Positions 18,752 to 28,007 of a DNA stretch of 64,000 nt are shown here, one piece after another. A program made the translations under genes and the position numbers. The DNA comes from CAVVEQ01 sp963828855 (lineage in GTDB: Bacteria > Chloroflexota > Anaerolineae > Anaerolineales > Anaerolineaceae), in NCBI GenBank assembly GCA_963828855.1, contig CAWHGB010000006.1:1-64000 (forward strand), given 5' to 3'. A model generated the notes under the pieces. That model was not told the DNA's origin, ran no database searches, and saw nothing but the letters and a program-made list of their open reading frames with translations. The number at the start of each line of letters is the position of its first letter. The stretch's first letter is position 1.

Positions 18752-20003
18752 ATGGCATACCTGAGCAATGTTGTGGGTAAACCGGTTATTGACGTGGAGG
18801 GCGAAAATATTGGCAAGGTGGCTGAGATCCTTGCGATCCGCACGGAGGGGATGCCGCATCCCAAGGTGACAGCAGTGCAGGTGAAGCACAAGAAATCCCT
18901 GACACTGATCCCCATCGCGGATGTGGCTGCGTTGATCGCTCCCATCGTTCCCTTGAACAAGAAGATCGAGGATATCCAACCTTACACGCCAAAGGATGGT
19001 GAGATTTTCCTGGCAAGGGATATCCTGGACAAGCTGATCATCGATATCAATGGCGTGCGGGTGGTGAGGGTGAATGACCTGGAGGTCACCAGGGTGAACG
19101 GTGATTATTTCATCGCCAACATCGATGTTGGCGTGGGCGGGTTGTTCCGAAGGCTGGGGGTGGGAATCCCTGGGAAAAAGAAGAACGTAAAAATGGAGAA
19201 GCAGGGGGTTATCTCCTGGGATTCGGTGGAGCTGCTTTCCACCGATGAGCCGATGCGTCTGAAGGTGCCGCAGGAGAAGCTGGCCGAACTTCACCCGGCA
19301 GACCTTGCCGACATCCTGGAGGATATGGACCGGCTGGAGAGCGGGCGCTTTGCCAACCGCCTGGAGATCAGCCAGCTGGCTGACACCCTGGAAGAGGTGG
19401 AGACCGATTTCCAGGCACACATCATCGAAGATATGTCGGACGAGAAAGTGGCGGACGTGCTGGAAGAGATGGCCCCGGATGAAGCCGCTGACCTGCTGGC
19501 TGAACTCCCCAAAGACCGCAGCGAGAACCTGCTGGATCTGATGGAGGATGACGAGGCGAAGGATGTCCGCAAGCTGCTGGCGTACCCTGAAGAATCGGCT
19601 GGCGGGATCATGACCACAGAGTATGTGGCGATCCCCCCCAAGCTTAATGCCGAGGAAGCCATTGCAGCGGTGCGCGCGATCGGTGACGAAGTGGAGCAGG
19701 TGTTTTATGTTTATGTGACTGATGAGGACAATCACCTGATCGGGGTGTTTTCATTGAGCGACCTTATCTTCGCCAACCCGAAGACACCCATCATGGACTT
19801 CATGCATCGCAGGGTGGCGGCAGTGGATCTCTATGACACCGCAGGATGAGGTTGCCAGGGTGATCGCCAAATACAACCTGCTGGCGGTACCGGTGGTGGA
19901 TAGCGATAACCACCTGCACGGGATCGTCACTTCGGATGATGCCCTGGATAAGATCATCCCGACTGCCTGGAAAAAGCATTTGCCCCATTTTTACTTGAAA
20001 TAG
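18752..20003 (+). CDS. Soluble PRC-barrel/MgtE_N/CBS protein, 3' frameshift
   Basis: The ATG at 18752 follows GGAGGTG. Two PRC-barrel-like segments (residues 1-85 and about 90-150) precede an MgtE_N superhelical domain at about 170-290, recognised by repeats such as LHPADLADILEDM and MAPDEAADLLAEL. A CBS pair begins with SAGGIMTTEYVAI. The frame breaks near 19835, and the second CBS domain (VIAKYNLLAVPVVDSDNHLHGI) continues to a stop at 20003. The transmembrane channel of true MgtE is absent. In MgtE the N and CBS domains sense cytoplasmic magnesium, so this is probably a detached sensor that gates or regulates the transporter encoded 27 bases downstream. Confidence 0.88.
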
Positions 20004-20030
20004 ATCTTATCCATTGAACCGAGATTAGCC

Positions 20031-21310
20031 ATGCGCAGCACCTCCATTAAAGTTTTCTTCGCGAAATACTGGAAAATCCTACTGGTTTTCTTTTCGGTAT
20101 TTGGTCCTGCAACCATCACCGCCTTTGCCGATAATGACGCCTCGGGGGTTGCCACGTATTCCATCGCAGGCGCTAAACTTGGCTACCCGATCCTCTTCCT
20201 GCTGCCCTATATCACCATCCTGCTGGGCATCACCCAGGAGATGGGCATCCGCCTGGCTGTGGTCACCCGCAAAGGACTGGGCGACCTGATCCGTGAGCGC
20301 TGGGGGGTAGGGATCTCGCTGATCGTGTTCACCGGGCTGCTGGTGGCCAACCTGGCGACGGTCGTCACCGAAATGGCGGCGATCAAAGCGGTGGGTGCCC
20401 AGCTAGGTATTCCGGCGGTACCGATCATCCTTGGATTCATCCTGTTGGCGGTGCTGTTTGTCACCCGCGGGAAATACAAGCACACCCAGATCATCATGCT
20501 GTTTGCCTGCCTGTTCTTCCTGGTCTATATCTTCGCAGCCATCAAGGTCAAACCGGATTGGCAGACTTGCGCTCAGCAACCTGATCTGGCCGCATGGGGT
20601 GGATTTCACCCCGGCTTACTGGCGGAATTACCTGATCATCGGCATGGGTGTGCTGGGCACCACGATCACCCCCTGGGGACAGTTCTTTATCAGCAGCTTC
20701 TCCTTCTGATAAGAAGATCGATCCGGAGAAGGTCAAATACTCCCAATTCGAGTCCTACTGGGGTGCCTTCCTGACGGATTTCTTTTCATTTTTTATGATC
20801 GTGGCCACGGCAGCGACCCTTTTCTACGCGAATATCCCGCTTCAATCTGTGGAGGAAGCGGCCATGGCCATCAAACCCTTCGCAGGTGAGCTGGCGGGTA
20901 CGCTCTTCGCACTCGGGATCATGAATGCCGGGTTCATGGGGCTGGTGATCGTATCCCTTTCCACCGCGTACGCCTTTTCTGAATTCTTCGGAACCTCAGG
21001 CAGCCTGGATTATGATTTCAAGACCAGCAAAGCGTTTTATACGATCTTTATCGGCCAGTTGATCATTGCCGGAGCGGTGGCGTTGATCCCTTCGGTGAAT
21101 CTTTTTTCACTGGCGGTGGCCACGCAAGCCTTAAATGCTATGGTCCTTCCGCTGGTGTTCTTCTTCCTCATCAAACTGACCAGCGATCCCAAGATCATGC
21201 GCGGAAAGCAGAACAATAAGCTCCAGCGCAATTTCACAATTGCCTGCACGGTGCTCATCCTGATCGCTTCCGTCGGCACGCTCGTGCTGACCTTTTTTCC
21301 GAACATATAA
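20031..21310 (+). CDS. NRAMP-superfamily transporter, NRMT-like (probable Mg2+), two frameshifts
   Basis: The N terminus aligns with NRAMP helix 1 (FGPATITAFADNDASGVAT), but the metal motif DPGN is replaced by DASG. Helix 6, which normally has MPH, reads GTTITPWGQFF, with threonine in place of the metal-binding methionine. These substitutions resemble the NRAMP-related magnesium transporters, which keep the aspartate but lose the soft methionine ligand. Frame breaks near 20570 and 20705 are bridged by overlapping pieces of consistent homology, and the last part ends at 21310. Cotranscription with an MgtE-type sensor behind a metal-type leader supports magnesium over manganese. This is inference. 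Confidence 0.85.
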
Positions 21311-21316
21311 TAACCA

Positions 21317-21347
21317 CGCCCTGATGATCTTTCATCAGGGCGTTTTT
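21317..21347 (+). terminator. Terminator after the NRAMP-like gene
   Basis: CGCCCTGATG at 21317-21326 pairs perfectly with 21333-21342 over a six-base loop, followed by five Ts. It closes the metal-transport unit and separates it from the convergent minus-strand gene. Confidence 0.92.
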
Positions 21348-21367
21348 CGTTGATGGAAATATCGAAA

Positions 21368-22112
21368 TTATTTGGTTTTTTTCCCCAGTGAAGCCGCGTA
21401 AATGATGAACTCGCGGGTACCATCCAATTGGACAGCTTCGTTCAGCAGCACATCATTGAATGCGGCGATGGCGCAGACCCCGCAGCCGATGGATTCGGCA
21501 GCCAGGTAGAGGTTCTGGCAGACGTGCCCGGCATCCAGGTGCATATAGCGAAAGCCGCGCTGGCCATACCGCCAGCAGGTCCGCTCCGCCACCGCATCCC
21601 AGAGAAAGGTGACCGCACTTCGCAGTACATGTTTCTGATCCAGGCAAGCGTGCGCGATCGTTTCCGCGATGTTTTCCCTGCAAGTTCATCGCGATCAAGG
21701 CATGCCGGGTGGAGATATAGCGGTAAAGACCGGGCTGCAGGTCTTCCACTTTATTGATCAGCAAATAGGTTTCAAAGGGATGCCGCGCGCCGGCGGAGGG
21801 AACCGTGCGCGAGAGTACCGGCCGTTCCGTTTTGGCTTTCACTCCCTGGGTGCACCAGAGCAGGTAAGCCAATTCGACTTTCGAGAGCGCCTTGTCGGAA
21901 TAAGCCCGGATGGTCATCCGCTGTTCGATCATCGTTCGCAGGTCACTGCCTGGCAGATGGATCTCGGCGGGTGCGGGGAGTGAGATCAACTCTGCCTTTT
22001 CATCCCAGGGGAGCTCCAACGGAGGCTGCGGCACCCCGCGGGATTGCGCCGTCTCGCCCATGTTCTCGTACCGTGATTCGACCATGAATCGTTCGCCAAT
22101 GGAATCTGTCAT
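21368..22112 (-). CDS. SagB-type nitroreductase-fold oxidoreductase, frameshifted
   Basis: An FMN-dependent nitroreductase-fold protein of the SagB/ThcOx group, about 245 residues. Conserved segments are IEQRMTIRAYSDKALSKVELAYLLW, PSAGARHPFETYLLI and, after a frame break near 21600-21680, RYMHLDAGHVCQNLYLAAESIG and GTREFIIYAASLG. The start at 22112 follows GAGGTGA. SagB proteins oxidise azolines in peptide natural products, but no cyclodehydratase or precursor gene is nearby, so a general oxidoreductase role is equally possible. It is 18 bases from the adjacent GNAT gene on the same strand. Confidence 0.8.
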
Positions 22113-22129
22113 ATATATCACCTCGATAT

Positions 22130-22744
22130 TTAAATATTTTTTACCATGCGGTGGTAACCAGGAGAGTGGAAGCGTTTTTCAAGCCCCGGTGTTTCAAGCG
22201 TTTGAATGATTTTGAACCCAGCGGATTGGTAAAGTGCGAGGGCGGGGATATTACCCAACTCCACAAGTAGTGAAAGGCCGCACAAGCCAGCCAGTTTCGC
22301 CCGGGATTCGACCTGTCCAAGAAGAGATCTGGCAATGCCCTGTTTTCGGAATGCCGGGCTGACTGCCAGGTGGGCGATATAAAATTCATCTTTCCCTGTT
22401 TCTTTGGATGTAAAGGTTTGCACGAAATTCATGAGAAAACGGGGAAATTTTCGCAATCCGTAAACAGATACTGATTGCCGGATGAACTGCCAGTTCCTCC
22501 CACCCAGTTCCCTGCCGGGGAATGCGACCAGCAGCGCAGCCACCGCGCCGGCTTGCATGGCAAGTGTTGAGGAATCATGACTGAACCGGTTCCTGTTAAG
22601 GATGAATAAATCCCGAAGAACCTGGAGGGAAAAAGAATGGTCTCCCAATCCGAGAGCTGCATCCGCGAAAGGTCCCATCGTATCGTGCAGCAACCCGCTG
22701 GCAGCATCTGCGAATATGCGATCACCGGGAATATATTCGATCAT
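22130..22744 (-). CDS. GNAT-family N-acetyltransferase
   Basis: A 204-residue GNAT protein. The acetyl-CoA motif is in VSPAFRKQGIARSLLGQVE near residue 147, followed by the typical GNIPALALYQSAGFK. In the assembly it is fused in frame to MurJ, but the ATG at 22744 overlaps a TGA stop in the neighbouring frame as ATGA, the standard signature of two coupled genes. I therefore treat it as separate. Substrate is unknown. Confidence 0.78.
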   Translation of the reverse strand: MIEYIPGDRIFADAASGLLHDTMGPFADAALGLGDHSFSLQVLRDLFILNRNRFSHDSSTLAMQAGAVAALLVAFPGRELGGRNWQFIRQSVSVYGLRKFPRFLMNFVQTFTSKETGKDEFYIAHLAVSPAFRKQGIARSLLGQVESRAKLAGLCGLSLLVELGNIPALALYQSAGFKIIQTLETPGLEKRFHSPGYHRMVKNI

Positions 22745-24352
22745 CCCGCAGCCCTCTTCGGCGCAAGTCGGCGACGGAGCGCCTGCTATGAGGGTTTTAA
22801 ATTCTCCCACCCGCAGCAGCCAGATGAGCAGCGCGTAGACCGTGATCCCGATTATTAATCCACCGAAAAGGATCAACCAATCGGAAAGCGTAGCGGAATA
22901 CTGCAGCCAGAAATAGAGCGCCAACGCCATCCCGAGAGCAGCGATGGAGGCTTTCACGGCGGCGTTCAAAACTGCTCGGGAGTGAAGACCCTGCAGACGG
23001 CGGCGCATCAGGATGAGCAGGGCTGCCATTTCCAGGGTGGTTGCCAGGGTGTTGGCTAATGCCAAACCGCCCAGTGGCATCCATCCTACTCTTTCGAACA
23101 AGCCGGTGAAGAGGAAGCTGAACCCCAGGTTGAGGGTCATGGCAACCGCGCCGACGATGACCGGGGTGCGGGTATCATGCAGAGCATAGAAAGCTCGGCT
23201 GGTGATCTCCACCAGGGAATGGCTGACCAACCCGAGCCCATACCAGAGGAGTGCCCAGGCGACCATCTGCGTGGAACGAGCGTCGAACACCCCGCCCTGC
23301 TGGTAGAGCGCGGAAACGAGGGGGACGCGCAGGAGAATGAGCCCGACTGCGGCGGGGATTGAAAGCAGCAGCACCCCGCGCAGTACAGCAGCCAGGGAGG
23401 CGCGCATTTCCACCTGTTTCCCCTCAGCCACTTGCCGGGAAAACGAGGGCAACGCGGCAATGGCGATGGATTGGGCGATGGCCATCTCCGGCATCAGCAT
23501 CAGGCTGAAGGCGAGCACGAGGGCGGAAGCACTGCCGGCAGGCAGACTGAGGGCTATGATGGTGTTGACGATGAAATTGAGCTGAACGATGGCGACGCCG
23601 AAAATGCGCGGGATGAACAGGCGGATGACCTCGCGCACTTCAGCCATCTTCCAGAAGAAGGCCAGTCTATATTCGAATTTCAGCCTGAAAATGGATGGAA
23701 GCTGCACAACCAGGTGCAGAATACTGCCCAGCAGCGCACCCCATGCCAGCCGGCTGATGCCCCAGGATTCCGGAAGAAGAAGCACCCCTGCGATCATCCC
23801 CAGTGAGTACATGGCGGGGGCAATGGCGGGGATCCAGAACTGCTGGTGGCTGTTGAGGATGCCCATCAGGATGCCGCTCACCCCGAAGATGATGATGGTG
23901 GGCAGCAGAATGCGCAGAAGGTGGGTGGTTAGTGCAACCTGGCCGATATTGACACCCGGGTTGAGGAAAAACAGCACGTTCTCGACGATGGCGGGTGCGA
24001 AAAGGATGGCCAGGAGAGTAACCGTGGAAAGGCTGACCACGAGCAGGTTGATGATCCCGGAAGCCAGGCGCCAGCTGCCTTCGGTATCCCGGCGGGTGAG
24101 GAAGGCAGTGAATACCGGGATGAATGCCGAGCCAAGTGCCCCCCCGGCGATCAGGTTGAAGAGCAGCTCCGCCACCCGGTTGGCGGCGTTAAAGGAATCC
24201 AGTTCCGCGCCTGTTCCGAAGGTGCGGTAGATAACCATGCCGCGGATCAGGCCAACCAGATTGCTGATGATAAAAGCCACCATCACCGTTCCAGCAGCGC
24301 GGGCGATGCGGCGATTGGTTGATTGCGGGGAAGATTCCAGGGATGCGCTCAT
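22741..24352 (-). CDS. murJ: MurJ/MviN lipid II flippase, frameshift near the 3' end
   Basis: A polytopic MOP-superfamily protein with about 14 helices that flips lipid II in peptidoglycan synthesis. Recognisable regions are GTVMVAFIISNLVGLIRGMV at the start, FNAANRVAELLFNLIAGGALGSAF, and RAFYALHDTRTPV. The frame runs on into a GNAT gene. A one-base change near 22770 instead gives a basic end (QALRRRLAPKRAAG) and a TGA that overlaps the GNAT start. The ATG at 24352 lacks a ribosome site but has TATAAT nine bases upstream, so a near-leaderless transcript is possible. Confidence 0.88.
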
Positions 24353-24391
24353 GCGTGCTCGATTATAACGGAGGGGGACCACCCGCCTTGT

Positions 24392-24880
24392 TCATTCCAC
24401 CGGGATGATGCGCAGGGAGGGGTTATGGTCAGCGACCGTACGGAACCAATCCTCCGAACCATCATACGGGAGGTTTTCCAATTCAGATAACATACGTTCG
24501 GCAAATGGGTCCAGGGTGAGCATTCTTTTGATCTCGACGACATTCTCCTCAATTGTCAGTGTGAAAGCCCTGGCCAGCATCTTCATTGAACCAACCCATA
24601 ACCCCACTTCGGGTTCTGCAAGCGCGTTGCGATACCAATCCGATCCACCGCTCCAGCCAGTCATCACCAGGTAGCCCTTGGTGGAAGGATCGTACGCGTA
24701 CCCCAGCGCGGTTTGGCGGGGCTTTCCAGTTATTCGACCACGGGTGTGCAGGATAAGGATGCGATTGCCGATCGATTTCCCCAGACCAATTTTATATTGA
24801 AGGATGGGCAGTCGCAGGATGAAGCGCAGAAACGGACCCGGGCGGTTGCGCATGAAATTGGTCACCATCCAGGATTGCAT
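24392..24880 (-). CDS. F420-dependent (Ddn-type) nitroreductase-family protein
   Basis: A small split-barrel flavin/deazaflavin reductase of the Ddn/FGD family. The diagnostic stretch is LHTRGRITGKPRQTALGYAYD followed by GGSDWYRNALAEPEVGLWVG, the F420-contacting region. The reading frame opens upstream to 24928, but a TATAAT box lies at about 24916-24921, so a start at the ATG at 24880 is preferred; the start remains uncertain. Such enzymes reduce quinones or enones and imply that the organism makes F420. It stands alone between murJ and the corrinoid importer. Confidence 0.8.
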   Translation of the reverse strand: MQSWMVTNFMRNRPGPFLRFILRLPILQYKIGLGKSIGNRILILHTRGRITGKPRQTALGYAYDPSTKGYLVMTGWSGGSDWYRNALAEPEVGLWVGSMKMLARAFTLTIEENVVEIKRMLTLDPFAERMLSELENLPYDGSEDWFRTVADHNPSLRIIPVE

Positions 24881-24967
24881 GTGCAGATAGACGGTATCGT
24901 GGATGCTCACAATATAAATTATACGCAAGAGGATCGAGGGGGAAACCGCAAGTAAACTCTGGAGCTT

Positions 24968-25733
24968 TTATGTCTGAACAATGAAATACTTGAAAATCTC
25001 CTTGGGCAGGTCGTATGCATCACTGAGGCGCGCGGGGGTGAGCACTTCGGCTGGGCTACCCGCGGCGATCACTTTTCCCCCCACCAGCAGCGCAGTCTGA
25101 TCCGCAAAGCGCACCGCCATATTGATATCGTGAAGCACTGCCAGCACAGAGATCTTGTTTTCCCTGGCGAGCTCGCGGATCTGATCCAGGATGGTGATCT
25201 GGTAATGCAGGTCCAGGTGAGTGACCGGTTCATCCAGCAGTAACACGCGTGGCTGCTGTGCCAGGGCGCGGGCCAGCAGCAACCGCTGCTGTTCGCCACC
25301 GGAAAGCTCGCCCACCCTGCGCTGCGCCAGGGAGCTGGTATCGGTTTGGCGCATAGCTTGCTGGACGATCTCCTCATCCATTTCAGAAGTCTGGCCGAAC
25401 CAGTTGAGGTATGGGGTGCGCCCGAGAAGAACGGTCTCCCAGGCTGTGAAGGCGGGCGGCAGATTACGTGCCTGGGGGACGACCGCAAAAAGCTGAGCCC
25501 GCTCGGTGTGACTTAATCCAGTCAGGCTGCGGCCTTCCAGAGAGATCCGGCCGGAATCGGCAGAGATACACCCCGCTGATCGCGCGGATGAGGGTGGTCT
25601 TCCCGGCACCGTTAGGCCCGATAACGACCAGCACGGAACCATTGGCCAGGGTGAGATCAACTCCATCCAATACGACCCGCTCTCCATAGGAAACGGTGAG
25701 ATCGCGGACTTCGAGGAGCGCAGGAGGTGTCAT
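24968..25733 (-). CDS. btuD: Corrinoid ABC transporter ATPase (BtuD), one frameshift
   Basis: A single ATPase domain of the FepC/BtuD type. The first part has Walker A GPNGAGKTTLIRAISG. After a frame break near 25568 it resumes with SADSGRISLEGRSLTGL, signature LSGGEQQRLLLARAL, Walker B RVLLLDEPVTHLDL and switch histidine LHDINMAVRFAD. The start at 25733 is nine bases from the permease stop. It is the third gene of a unit opened by a cobalamin riboswitch, so its cargo is almost certainly vitamin B12 or a precursor. Confidence 0.9.
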
Positions 25734-25741
25734 TGGTTTTC

Positions 25742-26761
25742 CTACCAAAAGTTCTGCTGCTTGGCGCGGCGCAGCACCCAGAAGAAGAATGGTGCCCCGA
25801 TCAGGGCGGTAACGATCCCTACGGGCAGCACCTGCGGAGCCAGCACCGTGCGGGCGATTGTATCCGCGATCAACAGCATGGCCGCTCCTCCGATCATAGA
25901 AAGCGGCAGCAGGTGGCGGTAGTCGGAGGTCCAAACCAGGCGGATGAGATGGGGGACGATGAGCCCGACGAAGGCGATGATCCCGGCAAAAGCCACTGCC
26001 GCGGCGGTGGCCAGGGTCGCAGCCGCCACGATCCAGATGCGCGCCGCTCCTACCCGCAATCCCAATTGCGCGGCCTGCTCCTCCCCAAACTGGAGCACGT
26101 TGAGGGGGTGACCCATGAAAAGCAGGATGCCCAGTCCCGTGGCGATATAGGGGAGGGCGGCGATCACCGGCGGCCAGCCTGCCAGGGTGGAACCACCCAG
26201 CATCCAGACCACCGCCCGGCGCAACTCGCCGGTGGAATTGATCATCAAGAAGGAGGTTAGCGCGGTGGCGAAAGAGCTGGCCGCCACACCAGCCAGGATC
26301 AGGTTGGTTACCGGCACAGTCTTCCCCACCCGTGCCAGGGCATAGACAATGACCACAGTGGTGAGGGCAGCCAGGAACGCCGCGAGCGGAACCAGGAAGA
26401 GCCCCAGAGCGGAGGATGCGGGGCGTACTGACATGGCGATGACCGCGCCAAGGCCAGCGCCGGAAGCCACCCCGATAAGATATGGGTCGGCAAGAGGATT
26501 GCGGAAAAGCCCCTGGTAAGCTCCACCGCTGGAAGCAAGGGCCGCTCCCACCAGGACGAGCATGACCATGCGCGGCAGACGCAGGTCCAAAACGATGGAG
26601 CGGTAGATATTTCCATCAACGCCAGTGGGAACTCCTCCGAAGATCGCGCGGGTCAGATCCGGCAGGGAAATGGAAACACTACCGACGGTGATACTGAGGA
26701 TCACTGCCCCTAAAAAGAGGGCGAACGAAACCAGGTAGGATCTGACCAGATTCGTTTTCAT
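25742..26761 (-). CDS. btuC: Corrinoid ABC transporter permease (BtuC, FecCD family)
   Basis: A 339-residue, roughly ten-helix permease of the FecCD family. It shows RLPRMVMLVLVGAALASSGGAYQGLFRNPLADPYLIG, broken here across the conserved first loop, and GFVGLIVPHLIRL-type residues (FAGIIAFVGLIVPHL) before the last helices. It lies 10 bases after btuF and 9 before btuD on the minus strand. Family members carry siderophores, haem or B12; the upstream riboswitch decides in favour of corrinoids. Confidence 0.9.
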   Translation of the reverse strand: MKTNLVRSYLVSFALFLGAVILSITVGSVSISLPDLTRAIFGGVPTGVDGNIYRSIVLDLRLPRMVMLVLVGAALASSGGAYQGLFRNPLADPYLIGVASGAGLGAVIAMSVRPASSALGLFLVPLAAFLAALTTVVIVYALARVGKTVPVTNLILAGVAASSFATALTSFLMINSTGELRRAVVWMLGGSTLAGWPPVIAALPYIATGLGILLFMGHPLNVLQFGEEQAAQLGLRVGAARIWIVAAATLATAAAVAFAGIIAFVGLIVPHLIRLVWTSDYRHLLPLSMIGGAAMLLIADTIARTVLAPQVLPVGIVTALIGAPFFFWVLRRAKQQNFW

Positions 26762-26771
26762 CCCGAAGGTG

Positions 26772-27698
26772 TTATTTCCCGAACGCTTCCGGGTGGATCA
26801 TCTGGGCCAGAGCTTCGAGCCCATCCACTAGGCGCGGCCCCGGGCGGCTTACCAGGTCGTCATCGAACGGCACGACATTGCCATCCCTGACCGCCGAGAG
26901 GACATCCCATCCCTGGCGGGCAGACACCTGACTTGCGTCCACCCCGTAGTTCGAATCCCCGAGGATTATGAGGGCGGGATCTTTCACCAGCAATGATTCC
27001 AGGCTGATCTGGGCAAAATCACTGCCGAGTTCATCCCCGGCATTCACGCCTCCAGCCATCCCGATCAGGTTGGCCAGGAAAGTGCCCGGACCGGTCGTCC
27101 AGGGCTGAACTGGATCGGAGCCATCCAGTTCGTAAAAAACGATTGGGCGGGCATCTACCGTGGAGATCTTCTCCTTCACCACTTCCACGCGGGCTCTAAG
27201 GGATTTGATCAGGTCGTCCGCCTGGCTGCTCCTGCCCGCCAGGGTGCCGATTGTGGCCAGGTTCTGGTATAGACCATCCAAGTCATTAGGGTTCGGAAGA
27301 AGGTATACCGTCAAACCAAGCTGCTCCAGTGACTTGACTTGTTCGGGAGTGTTCAAGCTGGATGCGAGAACAAGATCAGGTTTAAGCGCTGTGATCTTCT
27401 CTAGATCATAATTCCCCATATTGCCACCAATAATTGGGATCGAGGCAGCTTCGGTGGGGTAGTTGCTGAACTCATCCCGGCCAACCACCTGGCTTCCGGC
27501 ACCGAGTGCGAATAGGATCTCAGTGTTTGATGGCGCAAGGGAAACGATGCGCTGGGTTGGGGCGGCGATCTTTACCTGCCTGCCTAATCCGTCGGTCAAT
27601 TCCAGGTTCTGAGCACCGGGGCCTTCCATTGGGGTGCAGGCCCCCAGGAGAACCAGTACTGCCAGGATGATCGAAATTGCGGGAACGATTTTTTTCAT
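26772..27698 (-). CDS. btuF: Corrinoid-binding lipoprotein (BtuF)
   Basis: A class III periplasmic binding protein of 308 residues. The start at 27698 is preceded by AAAGGATTG and gives a lipoprotein signal ending in VLLGAC. The fold is marked by TQRIVSLAPSNTEILFALGAG and by LKPDLVLASSLNTPEQV, both typical of BtuF-like proteins. It is the first gene behind the cobalamin riboswitch and would bind corrinoids outside the membrane and deliver them to BtuCD. Confidence 0.9.
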   Translation of the reverse strand: MKKIVPAISIILAVLVLLGACTPMEGPGAQNLELTDGLGRQVKIAAPTQRIVSLAPSNTEILFALGAGSQVVGRDEFSNYPTEAASIPIIGGNMGNYDLEKITALKPDLVLASSLNTPEQVKSLEQLGLTVYLLPNPNDLDGLYQNLATIGTLAGRSSQADDLIKSLRARVEVVKEKISTVDARPIVFYELDGSDPVQPWTTGPGTFLANLIGMAGGVNAGDELGSDFAQISLESLLVKDPALIILGDSNYGVDASQVSARQGWDVLSAVRDGNVVPFDDDLVSRPGPRLVDGLEALAQMIHPEAFGK

Positions 27699-27724
27699 TG
27701 GTTTCAATCCTTTTAGAAATAGAA

Positions 27725-27753
27725 TAAAAAAACCTCTGCCTGGAAGACAGAGG
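27725..27753 (-). terminator. Riboswitch expression-platform terminator
   Basis: CCTCTG/CAGAGG arms at 27733-27738 and 27748-27753, extended by two more pairs, form a hairpin. On the minus strand it is followed by a run of Ts (27725-27732). It lies between the cobalamin aptamer and btuF. Confidence 0.85.
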
Positions 27754-27925
27754 AAAGTGACACAATTTCCAATTCCTGACCGCGAGGCATTTGGCATACC
27801 CATCAGGCGGGCGACCTGGCTTAGACTAGGTCTTTACAGTTGCGGGTCAGCGCCGGACTCTCACCGGCTTCGCCTTTGAGCCTTCCCATCCGGGGGAAAA
27901 GGCACCTGAAAGGTTCTATTCGGTT
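27733..27925 (-). ncRNA. Cobalamin riboswitch
   Basis: Read on the minus strand, the leader contains the hallmarks of the B12 riboswitch: AGGTGCC near its start, GGGAAGG, AAGCCGGTGAGAGTCCGGC, the B12 box GCTGACCCGCAACTGTAA, and GCCAGGTCGCCCGCC at the end of the aptamer (about 27806). A terminator hairpin follows before btuF. Binding of adenosylcobalamin should favour termination and shut off corrinoid import. Confidence 0.95.
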
Positions 27926-27973
27926 GAGAATATTGTAGCATAAGTGTGTCTGCAGTCAATATCAGTCGATAAA

Positions 27974-28001
27974 AAAAGTTCCTGCGGTGGCAGGAACTTT
28001 T
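27974..28001. terminator. Bidirectional terminator
   Basis: A perfect 12-base-pair stem (27974-27985 with 27990-28001, loop GGTG) is flanked by A and T runs. It lies just beyond the stop of the minus-strand gene at 28008 and shields the riboswitch unit from read-through. Confidence 0.9.
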
Positions 28002-28007
28002 CGCGTG

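Noticed and set aside
18469..18780. 103-codon reading frame across the metal leader
   Set aside because: It lacks a ribosome site, overlaps the terminator and the start of the MgtE_N gene, and its sequence resembles no protein; the stretch is better explained as structured RNA.
18719..19735. 338-codon minus-strand frame opposite the MgtE_N gene
   Set aside because: Antisense shadow of a conserved plus-strand gene, with no start signal.
21368..22112. Peptide natural-product cluster around the SagB-type gene
   Set aside because: No cyclodehydratase, precursor peptide or exporter lies nearby; the neighbours are a GNAT gene and murJ.
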